Shown: piece by piece, positions 45,306 to 56,850 of the stretch | Layout of the letters: the number at the start of each line of letters is the position of its first letter | Position numbering within the stretch: position 1 is the first letter of the stretch | NCBI GenBank assembly: GCA_037039685.1 | Contig: JAWNGF010000002.1 | Location: 3,720,001 to 3,784,000, forward strand | DNA: 64,000 nucleotides | Source of the DNA: Ceratobasidium sp. AG-K | Taxonomy: Eukaryota; Basidiomycota; Agaricomycetes; Cantharellales; Ceratobasidiaceae | Reading direction: 5' to 3' | Notes under the pieces: generated by a model | What the model was told of the DNA's origin: nothing | Seen by the model: only the letters and a program-made list of their open reading frames with translations | Database searches by the model: none | Position numbers and translations under genes: made by a program

Positions 45306-47502
45306 TTAACCTCCAACGCGGGTTCCGTTCCTATCGGTGCACTGCCACCAGACACTGCACTCGGGGAAAAGTCCTGCAGGCTCGTCCCCGGCATCCTTGA
45401 GGAGCAAAGCCAATACTCCATGCGCGGGCAAGGTACGCGTAATGTTGCGGACTGCCGTACCGTTGTTGGTGTGCGACCAGAGATCCTGATGAGACGAGGT
45501 CAGACAAATTGGCAAACTGTTTGGTTGGACATGGTCTCACTCGGATGGCGTATTTACGTCCAGCACGGAGCCATGGCGTTTCAGTCAGGTTAAACGACAG
45601 TTCAGCGGGGTGGTTGAGGGTATTGAGCTGTTAGGCAAAGACTAGTTAAGGTCGCTGCTTCGAGTTTAAGGGATTAACTAACCATCATAATAACTGAAAG
45701 CCCAAAATATTAGCAACACAAGCAAATGCATGAATAAACTCAAGCTTACCAGTTCCATTCTGGCTACGTCCAGACCAATACTGAGCTGGGTGAGTCGCAT
45801 TGAAGCTGTAATCAGGCTGTAATCAAATGAATCAATATATGTCTCCTAATTCTGACGTCGTTGCATACGTTTATCCCCCAACGGAATGGAGAGATACTCT
45901 CCCCATAGACCGGGTCCTGGTTGATTGCGAGAATCTCACGGTTCGTCAGGATGCTTACGGTGTCGGGAGTAATGGCCGAAAGCTAAACCCGACGTATACC
46001 ATCAATTTACTCTGCGGTTGATCGCATCAGGAAAAGGAATGGGGCACGCACATTGGTTCCAATGAACAACGGCGATTTCATCAAAGCCCATGCGGTCCAG
46101 TGGGACTTCTTCTCTTCATAAGTGAGGTCCCCGTTGCCACTTGTGATCCAAGGTAAGTTGGGGGGGTATTCGGTCCCGAGACAACTTACATTTGCAGCTA
46201 CGAAAAAATGACGCAGGGTTAGATACAAACGCTATTTTGCCTTGCGCTACACTAACCATATCCAGATCGTTGCGGCCATAGTAGTCGGTTGAAGATGTAA
46301 TGAACGAGTTGCTAAATGAAAGCGCTAGGGGTTAGACAAGGGCTCCCACGTGCAGAAGTGACCACCGACAAATTGATAATATGCGCCAAGCTATCCCATG
46401 TAGGGGCTACAACACGCCAGCGCAGTAATGAGATGAAAACGTCAACATAATCAATGAATACGCACCAATATCCCCAGTTGTCTATAAAAGGACAAGGCGA
46501 CCCGTCAATGTCAAGGAGTCTTAAGCGATCCCAAAGCGGCTTACTCTCCAACTCTGGCCGACCTCCTTACCCCACAACCAGACCTGGTTCCAGCCCCACT
46601 CGCACAAAGAGAATACGATCGGGACTTTCTTTGCTTTCTTTGCAACGGAAATGATCGCGTCACGCATAGGGGTGTAGCCTGAACGATTTGGCAGTTAGCA
46701 TTTGTCTTGAGAGTTTTATGCTATACTTACGGCCGTAGACACCCTGTCGAGTGATGCTATCGTAAGGAACTAGAAGGTGGGATTAAAACATGTCAAACTG
46801 AGCGAACGCCGAATGCCTGTTTAACTCACTAGCGCAGTTATCGTATTTGAGATAGTCAATGCCCCAGTCGGCGAAGGTCTGGGCGTCCCTGGTTGAAGGT
46901 AAGTAGGTTTAAAGTTGAGAGACGTTGATCTAACGTAAAAGCTTACTTTAACTCATACGAGTACGAACCAGGAAATCCCTACAAGGAGTGTTGAGTGACA
47001 AATTAAATGCAATGACAAGAAAACTTACGCCGCACGTAAACCAACCAGCATCACTGTAAATACCAGACTTGAAGCCCAACTTGTGGAGAGTGTTCGTAAG
47101 GTTTTTGATACCAGACGGGAACTTGACCGGATCTGATGCGCATAGAGTCAGCCGGAGATCCAACGCGACTGTGTGATGGACATACCCGCAACCAAGTGTC
47201 CGGTCGAGCTGCGGTTTTTCAAGGACCAGCAGTCGTCGATATTGACATAGTTGTACCCTGCGGCCTGGAGACCGAGCTTCTTCATGAGTTGGGCGGTCTC
47301 GACCATCAGCTGTTCGCTAATATCACACTGGTACGCGTTCCAGGCTTTGTGTGGCGCAGATATAAATATACTTTCAAGATCTTATTTGGTTAAAATCGTA
47401 CATACTGTTGTACCCCAAGATGGGCAATTTGGCAACGCCAACGTCAAGAGCATTGGCCGAAAGGCCGCCAATGGCGACTAGTCCAATCAAAGAGGAGAGC
47501 AT
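45306..47502 (-). CDS. Alpha-galactosidase, glycoside hydrolase family 27
   Basis: Secreted enzyme that removes alpha-1,6-linked galactose from galacto-oligosaccharides or galactomannan. Signal peptide [20 protein letters not shown] at 47502. Spliced GH27 motifs: [95 protein letters not shown] with the nucleophile Asp, [31 protein letters not shown] with the acid/base Asp, then LQI from an 8-nt exon (46190-46197), [30 protein letters not shown], and a C-terminal beta domain with [20 protein letters not shown] and [13 protein letters not shown]. The stop is at 45306. All catalytic residues are present. It probably serves plant-polysaccharide degradation. Confidence 0.9.
46190..46197 (-). other. 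8-nt microexon of the alpha-galactosidase gene
   Basis: CTGCAAAT flanked by a TAG acceptor and a GTAAGT donor. Including it restores the conserved DLDM-LQI-GNGDL segment in frame; skipping it would break the frame directly after the acid/base Asp. Confidence 0.7.
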
Positions 47503-48539
47503 GGTATGTCGATCGAGAGACACTCGACTCTGTGTCGACCCAGACACTCGATCGTCGAGTTTTATTTTCTTCCAGACTCCCACCAATAACTTGCATTTCT
47601 CCATTCATCTCAGTCGCCGTACCATGTGATATATTGGAGCCAATCTACATACTTCGAAGCCGTAAGTGCATGTCCATTAGGGAATGAAGTATGGTCTTCG
47701 TATAGTTTGCCCGAGATACCTACGCGGAACGTCAACTCCATAAGGCGAATGGGTTGCCTAAATGGAGGCGAAGTCGCTATCGCTTCCTATTGGCCGCCAG
47801 CCAGCTTGAGTTTGCCCGAGGTATTGATGTATAATATTGGTCGAAGGTCGGCCCTCGGTAAGAGTATTAATGTGGGAATATTGTCGACAATACAAGTGTC
47901 AAAAGGGATAAGATGAAGATTTGTGACATAAGAGGTAGGAACGAAATTCGGACCGCCAGACCATTGGCGCTTAGTGTGACACGTGATCAGGCTGTGATAC
48001 GATGGGCTTGGCAACATCATCGCCTACCCCTCTTGATACTTACCACCACTGCCGTCACCATGGGATTCGGATTTCACTGTACGTCGAGTACTTGATTATC
48101 GGAGTGAACCAATCAAACCTTCTGGTTTTCACAGACCACAAACGTATCACTATCATCCCCAAATTCCTGTATTTGAACATCAACGGACGCGTACGTTGAC
48201 TAGATATCGCACTGCCATGGTAGCTAATCCCAAATCGATTGTAGCGCATTAGTTTTCAGCGCCAGGATAGGGGATCACATCACCATTCACAAGTAAACAC
48301 CAACAGACGGAGATTTCCGCGTGCTGCCCTTGCCTTGCTCATATGCCCGTGTATACCCCTCGTGTTTAATTGCTTTTTTGTCTGTTTGTACGTGACAATA
48401 ATATCTGTCTTAGCTTGCGAATGCAGAGAACGAGGATTGATTGACGAATATGCGAAAGACGAAGTGTAGTTGCCAATCATGTAAACACATCCACAATGGT
48501 ACAAAGGCCAAGGTAGATACAAAGCGAGGTTCCTTCCGT
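47503..48539. other. Intergenic region
   Basis: About 1 kb between two minus-strand genes. It contains the upstream region of the alpha-galactosidase gene. Small frames at 47626-48249 on both strands have no motif. Confidence 0.35.
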
Positions 48540-49736
48540 TTAGTAGTTCTTTTTCTTTTCATCAATCGACATTCCACCTGAGAGGTCGACCATGAGTCTA
48601 TGCAGAGTTCATGAGAACAACATAACTCACCAGGGCCCATGTTTACGAGCAACAGAAGACCGCCCACAATCGACAAGGTCTGGAAGAAATCATACCTAAA
48701 ATAGACGGACCATCAGCAAAATGTATAAGAGGTACAATGCTCGTACATACTTCAAGAAGTCACGTTGAGGGTGCGCAGAGTGAACGCTCCACCAGTTGTT
48801 GATGAATACGTTAAACACACTGAGGAGAATGACGAGGAAGCTGGCAGACCACTTGGCCTTGAACCCGATCGCAACGAAGATGCATGCAACGAGCCCGATC
48901 AGAGATACAATTGCGCGCATGATCGACCATTCTCCTTGGAGGACAAATCCTATGAACAAGAAGATGAGGAGCACGCGGCCAGTGAGTTGGAAGCTGCCCG
49001 AGAAGCGCGATCATTAGTATCGGCCACATGGCGGGCAATCAGGTAAGACACGTACTACATGCGGCGATCATTTTCGCTGAGCGAGGGGAGTCCAGCGAAG
49101 CGTTTCTTGGAACTTTGCATAGTATCGGTGAAGACCATGATCAAACCTCCAATGACGGACAAGTTGCGCAGGAAGAAGTTCAGGTCAAAGATGAGCCCGT
49201 AGCCGAAACCTTGAATAAGTACGACGCCTAGCAAGCCAGCAACCGCAACTTCCGAGTAGCGTTTTGCGATAATTGCGCCAGACCCAGCCAGCATGGTCTA
49301 AAGTGAATATTAGCAGCTAGTAAGCCTTTCCACCGGGTTGTACTTACGGTAATGTTAAATAAGAGGAAGATATGGCTAATTCCCCAAGGGAAGCCACGAT
49401 GCCTATTAAGCTCTGCTGTCAGCAATTAGCTCCTAGACGTCAATCAAACACTACTCACTTTTGTAGATACCATATTTGATCGCCCCACTGCGTGATAATC
49501 CGCAACGCATCCTCTAGGAAAGTGACAACGATCAAGAAACGGCCGATCGACGGCAAGTGCTGGCGCCAAGGCTGCGAGTAGATATCCACCATGTCCTCGA
49601 TCTTGCCCGCTACTTCGCGGACCTGTTTTGTAGCGTCGCCACCCTGTGACGTATTATAGTTCGATTGGTGGGAAGAGGTGTCGGGCATGTACGATGGGCC
49701 CGGCGCAGGGCGGTTGATGTTAATTCTGTTCGACAT
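48540..49736 (-). CDS. erv29: SURF4/Erv29 cargo receptor
   Basis: ER-Golgi membrane protein that loads soluble secretory cargo into COPII vesicles. The start MSNRININRPAPGP at 49736 is followed by a hydrophilic N terminus and VREVAGKIEDMVDIYSQPWR, then conserved SURF4 segments: HLPSIGRFLIVVTFLEDALR, ITQWGDQIWYL, GFPWGISHIFLLFNIT, LLGVVLIQGFGYGLIFDLNF, LRNLSVIGGLIMVF, VLLIFLFIGFVLQGEW, LVACIFVAIGFKAKWSASFL, LSVFNVFINNWW and LSIVGGLLLLVNMGPGG. The last exon ends MSIDEKKKNY, a dilysine-type ER retrieval signal (KKxx pattern). Six or more helices. Complete; introns of about 50-60 nt. Confidence 0.92.
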
Positions 49737-50294
49737 TTTACGAATCGATAGTCTGGATAGCTATGAGCGCACTTTACTTGCTGAGGATCGTCGGGGAGCT
49801 CACCTGGGAGTGGTAGTAGAGAGGAAGGTGATCGTCCGCGTGCGAGTCGCTTGCTTTTACCGCCCAGGCGCGAGCTAATCGAATAAGTTGCGAAGCGGAT
49901 GTAGCTATCCACGCGTGGTTGACCGACCGGATGACACGTAGTCACAACAAGTTTACATAATCGAACCCTGGCGATCCAAACTCACTGGCGCGCGCTTGTC
50001 GTCTCGCCCGCTCCGACGTCGCCGCGAACGAACGGCTCGCGTGAATCATCTTTGTCCTGCTTGCCTTGCCATGGGTTATGTTGGATTTTGAAGTTGGTCA
50101 AGGGTTATATTGACTTTTGGGAGGCTATGAATATGATATTATCAATTAACCGAGTCAAATCGTCGGGTTGAATCATCCATTCAACTTGACTGGGATTGGA
50201 CTAGTCTAGAATACAAGATCGGGATATAAAGCTCTCGACTACGACCAGCCGCTAAGCCTCTTGTTACTTTACCCTTCAAGACTCGATCTTCATC
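49737..50294. promoter_or_regulatory. Divergent upstream region, SURF4 and 2OG oxygenase 1
   Basis: 560 bases between start codons of divergent genes. A TATAAA at 50225-50230 lies 65 bases before the plus-strand ATG at 50295. No TATA-like element is obvious for SURF4. No other feature. Confidence 0.5.
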
Positions 50295-51286
50295 ATGTCA
50301 AACTTACCGCCGCTCATACCTGACCCCCCAAGGTCCGACTCGGACTCATCAACACCTCCGATTACGGCCCACCGTCTCGACTTCGTAAAACTAGGACTTC
50401 CCGAGTATCGAAACAAGTAGGTTCAATTAATTACACCGAGGCGTTTGAGTTTGATCCGAGTGTAGGTTCGCGATTGTCATCGACAACCTGTTCACACCCG
50501 CAGAGTGTCGACAGTACCTTGCCATCGCGGAAAGCTCACAAGAATGGCAACCAGCCGAGTTAAGTGGTCGAGGCGCGGATCAACTGGTGTGTGGTACCTT
50601 TGCGTGTTGGTCGTGATCTCTGAACTCCAGGGTTGGTCAGTATATGGACACTGGGTACCGAAACTCGGGTCGTATCCTCTTGGATAACGAAACACTAGCT
50701 ACTGAGCTCCTCGACCGCCTCCGGCCATACCTAAAAGATATTGAACGGCTGGAGAAATCGCCGATGCATACTCAATACGCTGAAGATGCCAGATACCTAC
50801 GTGACCCACCCGCACAATTGGCCAAGCTGAACGAGCGGCTAAGATTCTTGAAGTATAGTCCCGGTAAGTACTTGGGTCTTATGCTACAGATGATCCATTT
50901 ACTCATACACTACAGGGCAATACTTTCGTAAACACTGCGACGCAACGTACGTTGCTCCGGGAAGCAAGTACGTATCATACTATACTCTCCAGCTCTACCT
51001 AGACGGTTCTTCCGACGATCTCAAAGGGGGTGCGACTCGGTTCTGGAGAATGGGCGACCCCAAGCAACCGGATAAACGCAAAGCGAAGGCGGGCAACCCG
51101 TTGCGTTCGTTTGTTGACGTCGAACCCAGAGTTGGTAGGGCCCTGGTTTTCGAACAGCTCGGATTATGGCATAGCGGCGAGGATGTAGAAAAAGGAACCA
51201 AGCACACCATCCGTGCTGAACTCATGTACGAGGTTTGTCCAGGATCAGAGGAGCTGGTTGACGATGATGATGTGGTGTTTGAATAA
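50295..51286 (+). CDS. 2-oxoglutarate/Fe(II) oxygenase (prolyl-4-hydroxylase-like), copy 1
   Basis: The start MSNLPPLIPDPPRSDSDS precedes AHRLDFVKLGLPEYRNK. Four introns separate FAIVIDNLFTPAECRQYL, YMDTGYRNSGRILLDNE, LLDRLRPYLKDIERLE, LNERLRFLKYSPGQYFRKHC with the iron-binding H-x-D pair (HCD), YTLQLYLDGSSDDLKGGATR, FVDVEPRVGRALVFEQLGLW, HSGEDVEKGTKHTIRAELMY with the distal iron His and the 2-oxoglutarate-binding Arg, and an acidic end. All facial-triad residues are in place, so the enzyme should be active. Without a signal peptide it is probably cytosolic or nuclear. The substrate is unknown. A tandem copy lies at 51584-52571. Confidence 0.85.
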
Positions 51287-51523
51287 CGTCGAACGTTATG
51301 CTAGCTTGTATATTGTTAGAATCTTACCGCTCTGTTCCCCGCCCTACTGTGCGCCCTCGGTCTGTCAAAGTTCGGCACAGCCGACGCGGAGCAGGTGTCC
51401 CCGCTTTTGTCCAAGCGTCTATCTTGCCTTGATCGACCAATAGTCAACCAAGCTGTCATGGCTGTGTCGCTCCAATCGAGTCAGGCGCGTGCCTACTTCC
51501 ACGTTTCCTCCGTATTTTGAGTA

Positions 51524-51530
51524 TATAAAT
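51524..51530 (+). promoter_or_regulatory. TATA box of 2OG oxygenase copy 2
   Basis: TATAAAT, 54 bases before the ATG at 51584. The same spacing is kept in copy 1 (TATAAA at 50225), which suggests the duplication carried the core promoter along. Confidence 0.55.
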
Positions 51531-51583
51531 ACGGGTGAGGAGCCAGTCTATCATCAAACACCCCGAACGCCAATACAGTAACC

Positions 51584-52571
51584 ATGGCCTTCCGTCAGCT
51601 TCGCTCCTCGGTTCCTAAGCTCTTTGGAAACAGTGCCAGTGATGCACTGCATATACCCGAGCCACCTAAAAGTGACCCAAACAATCCGGACGCGCCACCC
51701 CCTATCGTAGCTCATCGACTAGATTTCGTCAAACTCGGTCTACCTGAGTATGAAAACAGGTAGGTATACCCTAAAGTCATGGTGGAACATAGTAATAATG
51801 CGAATCAGATTTGCCATAGTCATTGATAATCTATTCACGCCCGAGGATTGCGCTCGGTATCTCGCAACCGTAGAAGCAGTCAAGGATTGGGAGGTTGCTG
51901 CGGTCAACGCTGGCCCAGATATTCAGGTACGTGCCATATTGCCAGTCGCTATTTTGACTTAATTTCCCGTAGTATGTTGATACAAGCTACCGCAACTCAA
52001 GTCGCATTTTGTACGACGATTTTGACTTGAGCGGGGAGATGTTTGAAAAGCTCCTACCTTACCTAAAGGACGTTGAAACGTTGGAAAGCTCCACGTTATA
52101 TGGAGGCCATACTTCGAGGGACGAAGACCCCCCTGCACGTTTAGTAGCTCTAAATGAGCGGTTGCGGTTTTTGAAATATGGTCCTGGTAAGTAGCTGAGG
52201 AATGTGTATATGCGCACTTGCTAAACGCCAGTGATTCGCCAGGCCAATTCTTCCGTCGGCACTGCGACGGAGCATACATCACGCCAGACCACAAACGGAT
52301 TTCCTGTTACACTCTGCAACTTTACCTAAATGGTTCAGCAGAGGAGCTTCAGGGAGGAGCCACGCGATTCTGGAGACGAGGTGAAGGCAGGCCAGACAGG
52401 CGCACCGCTCTTCCGGGGCATATACTACGAGACTACGTAGACGTGGAACCACGATTTGGGCGGGCGTTGATTTTTGAACAAGCGGGACTCATGCATAGTG
52501 GGGAAGACGTCAAAAAGGGCATGAAGATTGCTGTGCGCACTGACCTCATGTACGAGGCATGTGCAGAATAG
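51584..52571 (+). CDS. 2-oxoglutarate/Fe(II) oxygenase (prolyl-4-hydroxylase-like), copy 2
   Basis: Same gene structure as copy 1: AHRLDFVKLGLPEYENR, then FAIVIDNLFTPEDCARYLAT, YVDTSYRNSSRILYDDFD, LLPYLKDVETLESS, LNERLRFLKYGPGQFFRRHC with HCD, YTLQLYLNGSAEELQGGATR, YVDVEPRFGRALIFEQAG, and LMHSGEDVKKGMKIAVRTDL with distal His and Arg. It ends MYEACAE at 52571. The N terminus differs (MAFRQLRSSVPKLFGNSA) and could be a weak mitochondrial presequence, so the copies may act in different places. The catalytic core differs at many positions, so the duplication is not very recent. Confidence 0.85.
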
Positions 52572-55500
52572 TAATCGGTTACGGCGATCTCCGTATAGGC
52601 TGTGTTGTATTATTAGTTTGCTAAAGTGTAAATATAACTTGCCGCAGTTTGGCTTTACACCGGGACCGATGAGTAACGATGGTATGATCAGTTACATTTC
52701 AGTAGATGTTATTTAGCAGGTTTATTTAGACCCCCAAAGTGATTCCCAGGTCAACACTACACCCAAGGCGTGAGGTAGAAGCACGGACATCCTGATATGA
52801 TGCAGGGAGACATAATTGATGGATGAGCGGCGCCCGAGTTTGGGTCACGCAAAGTGCCGACCAGAACAGACCCTAGCCGGTGGTGTAGCCCAGACAAAAG
52901 TGTTCCCAGGTGTATCGCAAGTAGAACAAGATGGTGGTTCCTGCTGGGACAAACGTGTGTCCAATGGTATCCTCGTTGCCGGGGGGGGGGGGGGGGGATG
53001 TGTATATGCTCGATCCATCACCTGTTATGGGCGTACCCACAATTGTTGGATCGTATCAGCTCAGATTCCTCCAACGGCTTTCAACATGTGGCTTACTCCC
53101 GGTCATCCATGTCATGCAGACATCGGCCAGCTCCGAGTGAATCTGTATGTTTCAGGGGGTGCATGGATGAGAGCGGAGTTGTCCCTCGCGAGCTCGGGGA
53201 TACAGGCAGCCACGCGAGTGCGGGGGAAAGTCGTTAGGTGTGAATGACGTGGGAGAAAGGCAAAGTTAGGAAGTCTATCAGTGAGCAGGTTTAGCACCGG
53301 GACTTGCCTGCGGTTGGGTATGGGAGAGAAAGCCAGGGTAGGGGGCAGTATCAACATGGTCAAGTGGGCAATGGGTTGTCAACGTGCACCTTAGTTCAGT
53401 CGTGCTGTCGCACCCTTGTTGGTACCCACCCCAGATTGATACTTCGACAGACGAAACCATTTCACTAGGGCGTCACGGCTTACAGACTCATTGTGCGGGA
53501 GGCCCTTTGCCTGAAGTCCGAGGGCATCGTCCGGCGGGTGCTTGTCAGCTGCCCTGATATACAGGGCTTTGGACACGCTCACATAAGAGGCTAGATTTGG
53601 AGCTGCGGGCGAAAATTTACTTCAATTTATGCGCGCCGCTTTGGTACTAGTGATAACTTATCTTTGGAGCTGCATCGAGTTGGTCATGCAGATTGCGGAT
53701 GATGAAGTCTAAAGTCTTGCCGTTAAGCTTTGTTGCAGTCTGTTTGAGATCCCCAATCCCATTGAAATTACCCAGATTTCCCGAGAATTGAATTTGATCT
53801 GTGTTGAAAAGCTAATCGGGAACCTGAACTAGACCAAATGTGGCGTAAAGGCTAATCAGTGGTGATCACTTGAACGGTGACACCATCCACGAGCGTTTAC
53901 CACACGCGCAGACTCGGCATTGATGTGGATTGCATCGCGCTTGGTGTCGAGTACGTTATTCCAAGTGGGTGTGACTCAGGTTCTCACAGTCATACGGTAC
54001 TCAACGTACGGCCGGCAGATCCCTTTCTACATAGTCGTTGATAACATCGTGCTTACATGCCTCGAATTAGATATACACGGTTCTGATATCAGGTACGTTA
54101 CGACTGCGCGCAAATCACGTATCAGACTCGTTCGCCGCTCTGCTATATCAGAAGCCCGTCGCTCTAGGGGGACAATACGATCCCGCAGAGTGGATTGGCA
54201 GGAAAGAATATCCGAGGTCATCAAAGTGCAAAACGTCCAATCCATGATACCAAAGTTGGTCGAAAGCCGAGCGAGCAAGGATGCAGTCGCTAACATCTGT
54301 CTCTCATTATCTGGCCCTTGCAGACTCTGGGGCTCGGAATACGCCTCGCCCCCACCGAGTATTCTCCGAGCATATCGCCCTGGGTGCGTACCTATCTACT
54401 CCTTCCTTACACCACAAAACGTCTTGGTTTTCTTGTCGCTGAGACACCGAGGTATCTCCGCTCCACCAATCTCATCCTACAAAACCTCTTCCACGGTCAT
54501 CTTTCGACCATCTCAATGAGCGATCCCCGACAGTCAAAACACTGACGTGGGCAACAGGTTCAGATTCTCCGTTAATCACACGATGAAAACAGGAACTTGA
54601 GCATGTTCCCCACATTCTCTCACCCAATTTGTTCCCTCATGGGGTTACCGAGTCCAAATAAGGTATGTAAACATTCGAGTACCACTGGAACATGTCGTAT
54701 TGCCTCCTCCGGATTTTCTAGGTTGAATAGCATCGCTAATTGCGTGTATATCCGTGTTGGGCCGCCCACTCGACTTTTTGCCGCATTCCTTGGTCTACGT
54801 ACATCGCCCCAACGAAACATTTGGCTTGGTCAACCGATACACGCTGGACTTCGCACCTAAAGTTTGGTCAACTTGCCTAGACCAGACTATCGCCGCCGGG
54901 AAGCTGTGCGCTTGTTCTCGTTTGCTGGCAGATTGGATCATACCTGAACTTGGGATTACCTTCTGGGATGCGGTTGCCTGGTACCCGTCGCTTCTTTTTG
55001 CCTCTGTCGCCCATGACGCGCGTGATCGTCAAATACTGGTGTAATCGAAATTACACCGCAAAGCTCTGAACTTACGTGTCATCCCATGCGGTTTCGCCCT
55101 GGGTGGCACACATGCTTGCAGGTTGTTCTCTATGCTACGAATCCATCTCGTGACCAGGAGTGTCCCTTGCCATTCTTCCTTGCAACCAACAACGGGCCGC
55201 CGAACCATGGTACAGAAGACAGGAAACAACGAAGCAACTAGGTTACACTTCCCTACCACAATTGGAACACCCAGTCTAGCCCCGTGATCCCTTGTCCGGT
55301 AAGTAACATTAGCAATCAAAGTCACTTTTTTGACTTTCCTATCCCTAACACCCCAATAGCATATTCCCACATGGCACACACACGGCGCTAGGGCCCGGAA
55401 CGTGCACCCCCACCTCCGCATTTTCACAAGAGTCGCGCACGCGACAACCCTCGATTTCGTTCCAGCCTGGGTATGCCGAAGTCCAGCCGGAGCGAGCGTA

Positions 55501-56850
55501 AAAACACGGCTAGGCTTCGGCCATACTCGAGTTGCGTTGCGTCGTCGAGGCTGGCTCGCCATTCCCCATGTGGGTAGCCAAACTCGATGCCAGCAGATCG
55601 ACGGACAACGCCGACTGAACCGAAACGGGCGGGTCCATGAAGCGGCCGAGGGTGGGAGTGATGGTGTGGAGACGACCGGTCACGCGGGGTGCACACTGTA
55701 CTCCTTTTTCGGGCCAAACCACAGTTCTCGGTCGAGAACAACAAGGCAAGTGCCAATCAATCAATATCTCATGTAGCAACTCAGTTGAAAGGCATCTGGT
55801 ACTACGCCGTATGTAGCTGGGCCAGGCAACTTGGGCTTCGTTTTGAGGGTGAGCAGCGTGGCAAGTCGGGGTATCAGAGTGAAAAACTCTATGGGATCAT
55901 AAAGCCTATCCCATTCGCACGGACACAGTCCGGAAACAACCGCAGCGTACGATTCGGCACGTTCATCGAAAAGGCAGCAGCGTCCTATCAAGAACGGATG
56001 AGCATCACGTCCGAGTCGGCTAGGAACCCCATCGGCTCTTTCCACGCTCCATGAGTATCGTGCTCGCGCACACAGGTAAGCTCCATGATGGCGGTCTTCT
56101 AGCGCAACTCCACACAATGAACGTGAAAAAAGGTAGACAGGAACCTAGGTTAGCCTTTAGTCGAGGATCTCCCTTTACACATGAACCACGTCAAGTTGGA
56201 ATTGCACCCATGTCACTGCATTGCGCCCCTGTCATTCAAATACAGCCTTGTTCAATCACATTCTTCATTTTTGACGCAAACTCAATCGCCTTCTAAAACG
56301 AGCCTGATATTTGAGTCCCGACAAGATCTCTGGTCTGAACTTGTATGCACACTGTGTCGGATCGACGCTCCGCAACCGGGTTCCGTAATGTGACTGATAG
56401 ACGACGTATCGGCCGTAACCTTTGACCAGACTTGAACATTCCAAAAGTGGCGTTCAGGGCTGTAGATCTCACTCGGCGCACGCGAGCGCACCTACTAGGC
56501 TTGGGTTACCGGCAACATCGATCTCATCGACCCCAGATTTTTGACGGCCGCGTTATTCCCTCAGTGAGCTTCGTGGGCGACTTGTACAAACAAGGATGGT
56601 ACATTTTGTTTCTACTGTACAGAGGCCAGCCTGAGCGAGAGAGAAGGAGTGGTATGTAGAGCACAGGGAAATCAACAAAGCAAACGAGAGACCAGGGGTA
56701 AAACAAGGCAACGAGAGACCAGAGAAAAAGCAACCTCAAACAGGGCTGAAAGAAGGAACTGTCCAAACCGAAATCCTGCTCCGAGCCCTCTTCTATATCC
56801 ATCATGGGCTCATCATAAAATAAATGTCTAGGAAGGTCGTCGCATGGTGG
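52572..56850. other. 4.3-kb gene-poor region
   Basis: No supported gene. It contains a 17-G tract at 52981-52997 and many overlapping short frames on both strands. The 199-residue plus-strand frame at 53920-54519 has an antisense frame of similar length and no motif. On the minus strand at 54787-54816 a frame reads FVGAMYVDQG, like the E-A-(Y/F)-(I/V)-GA-(L/M)-Y-x-DQG signature of ribonuclease III domains, but the rest of the domain cannot be joined, so at best it is a fragment. A direct GAGAGACCAG repeat is near 56685-56720. Confidence 0.4.
52981..52997 (+). repeat. Poly-G tract (17 G)
   Basis: Uninterrupted guanine run, the second in the window, also in a gene-poor stretch. Capable of quadruplex formation; length may vary. 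Confidence 0.85.

Noticed and set aside
52816..53247. 143-residue frame through the poly-G tract
   Set aside because: Requires translation of a poly-Gly run of uncertain length and shows no motif on either side.
53920..54519. 199-residue plus-strand frame
   Set aside because: Low domain content, Arg/Ser-rich in a way expected of non-coding DNA, and an antisense frame of similar length.
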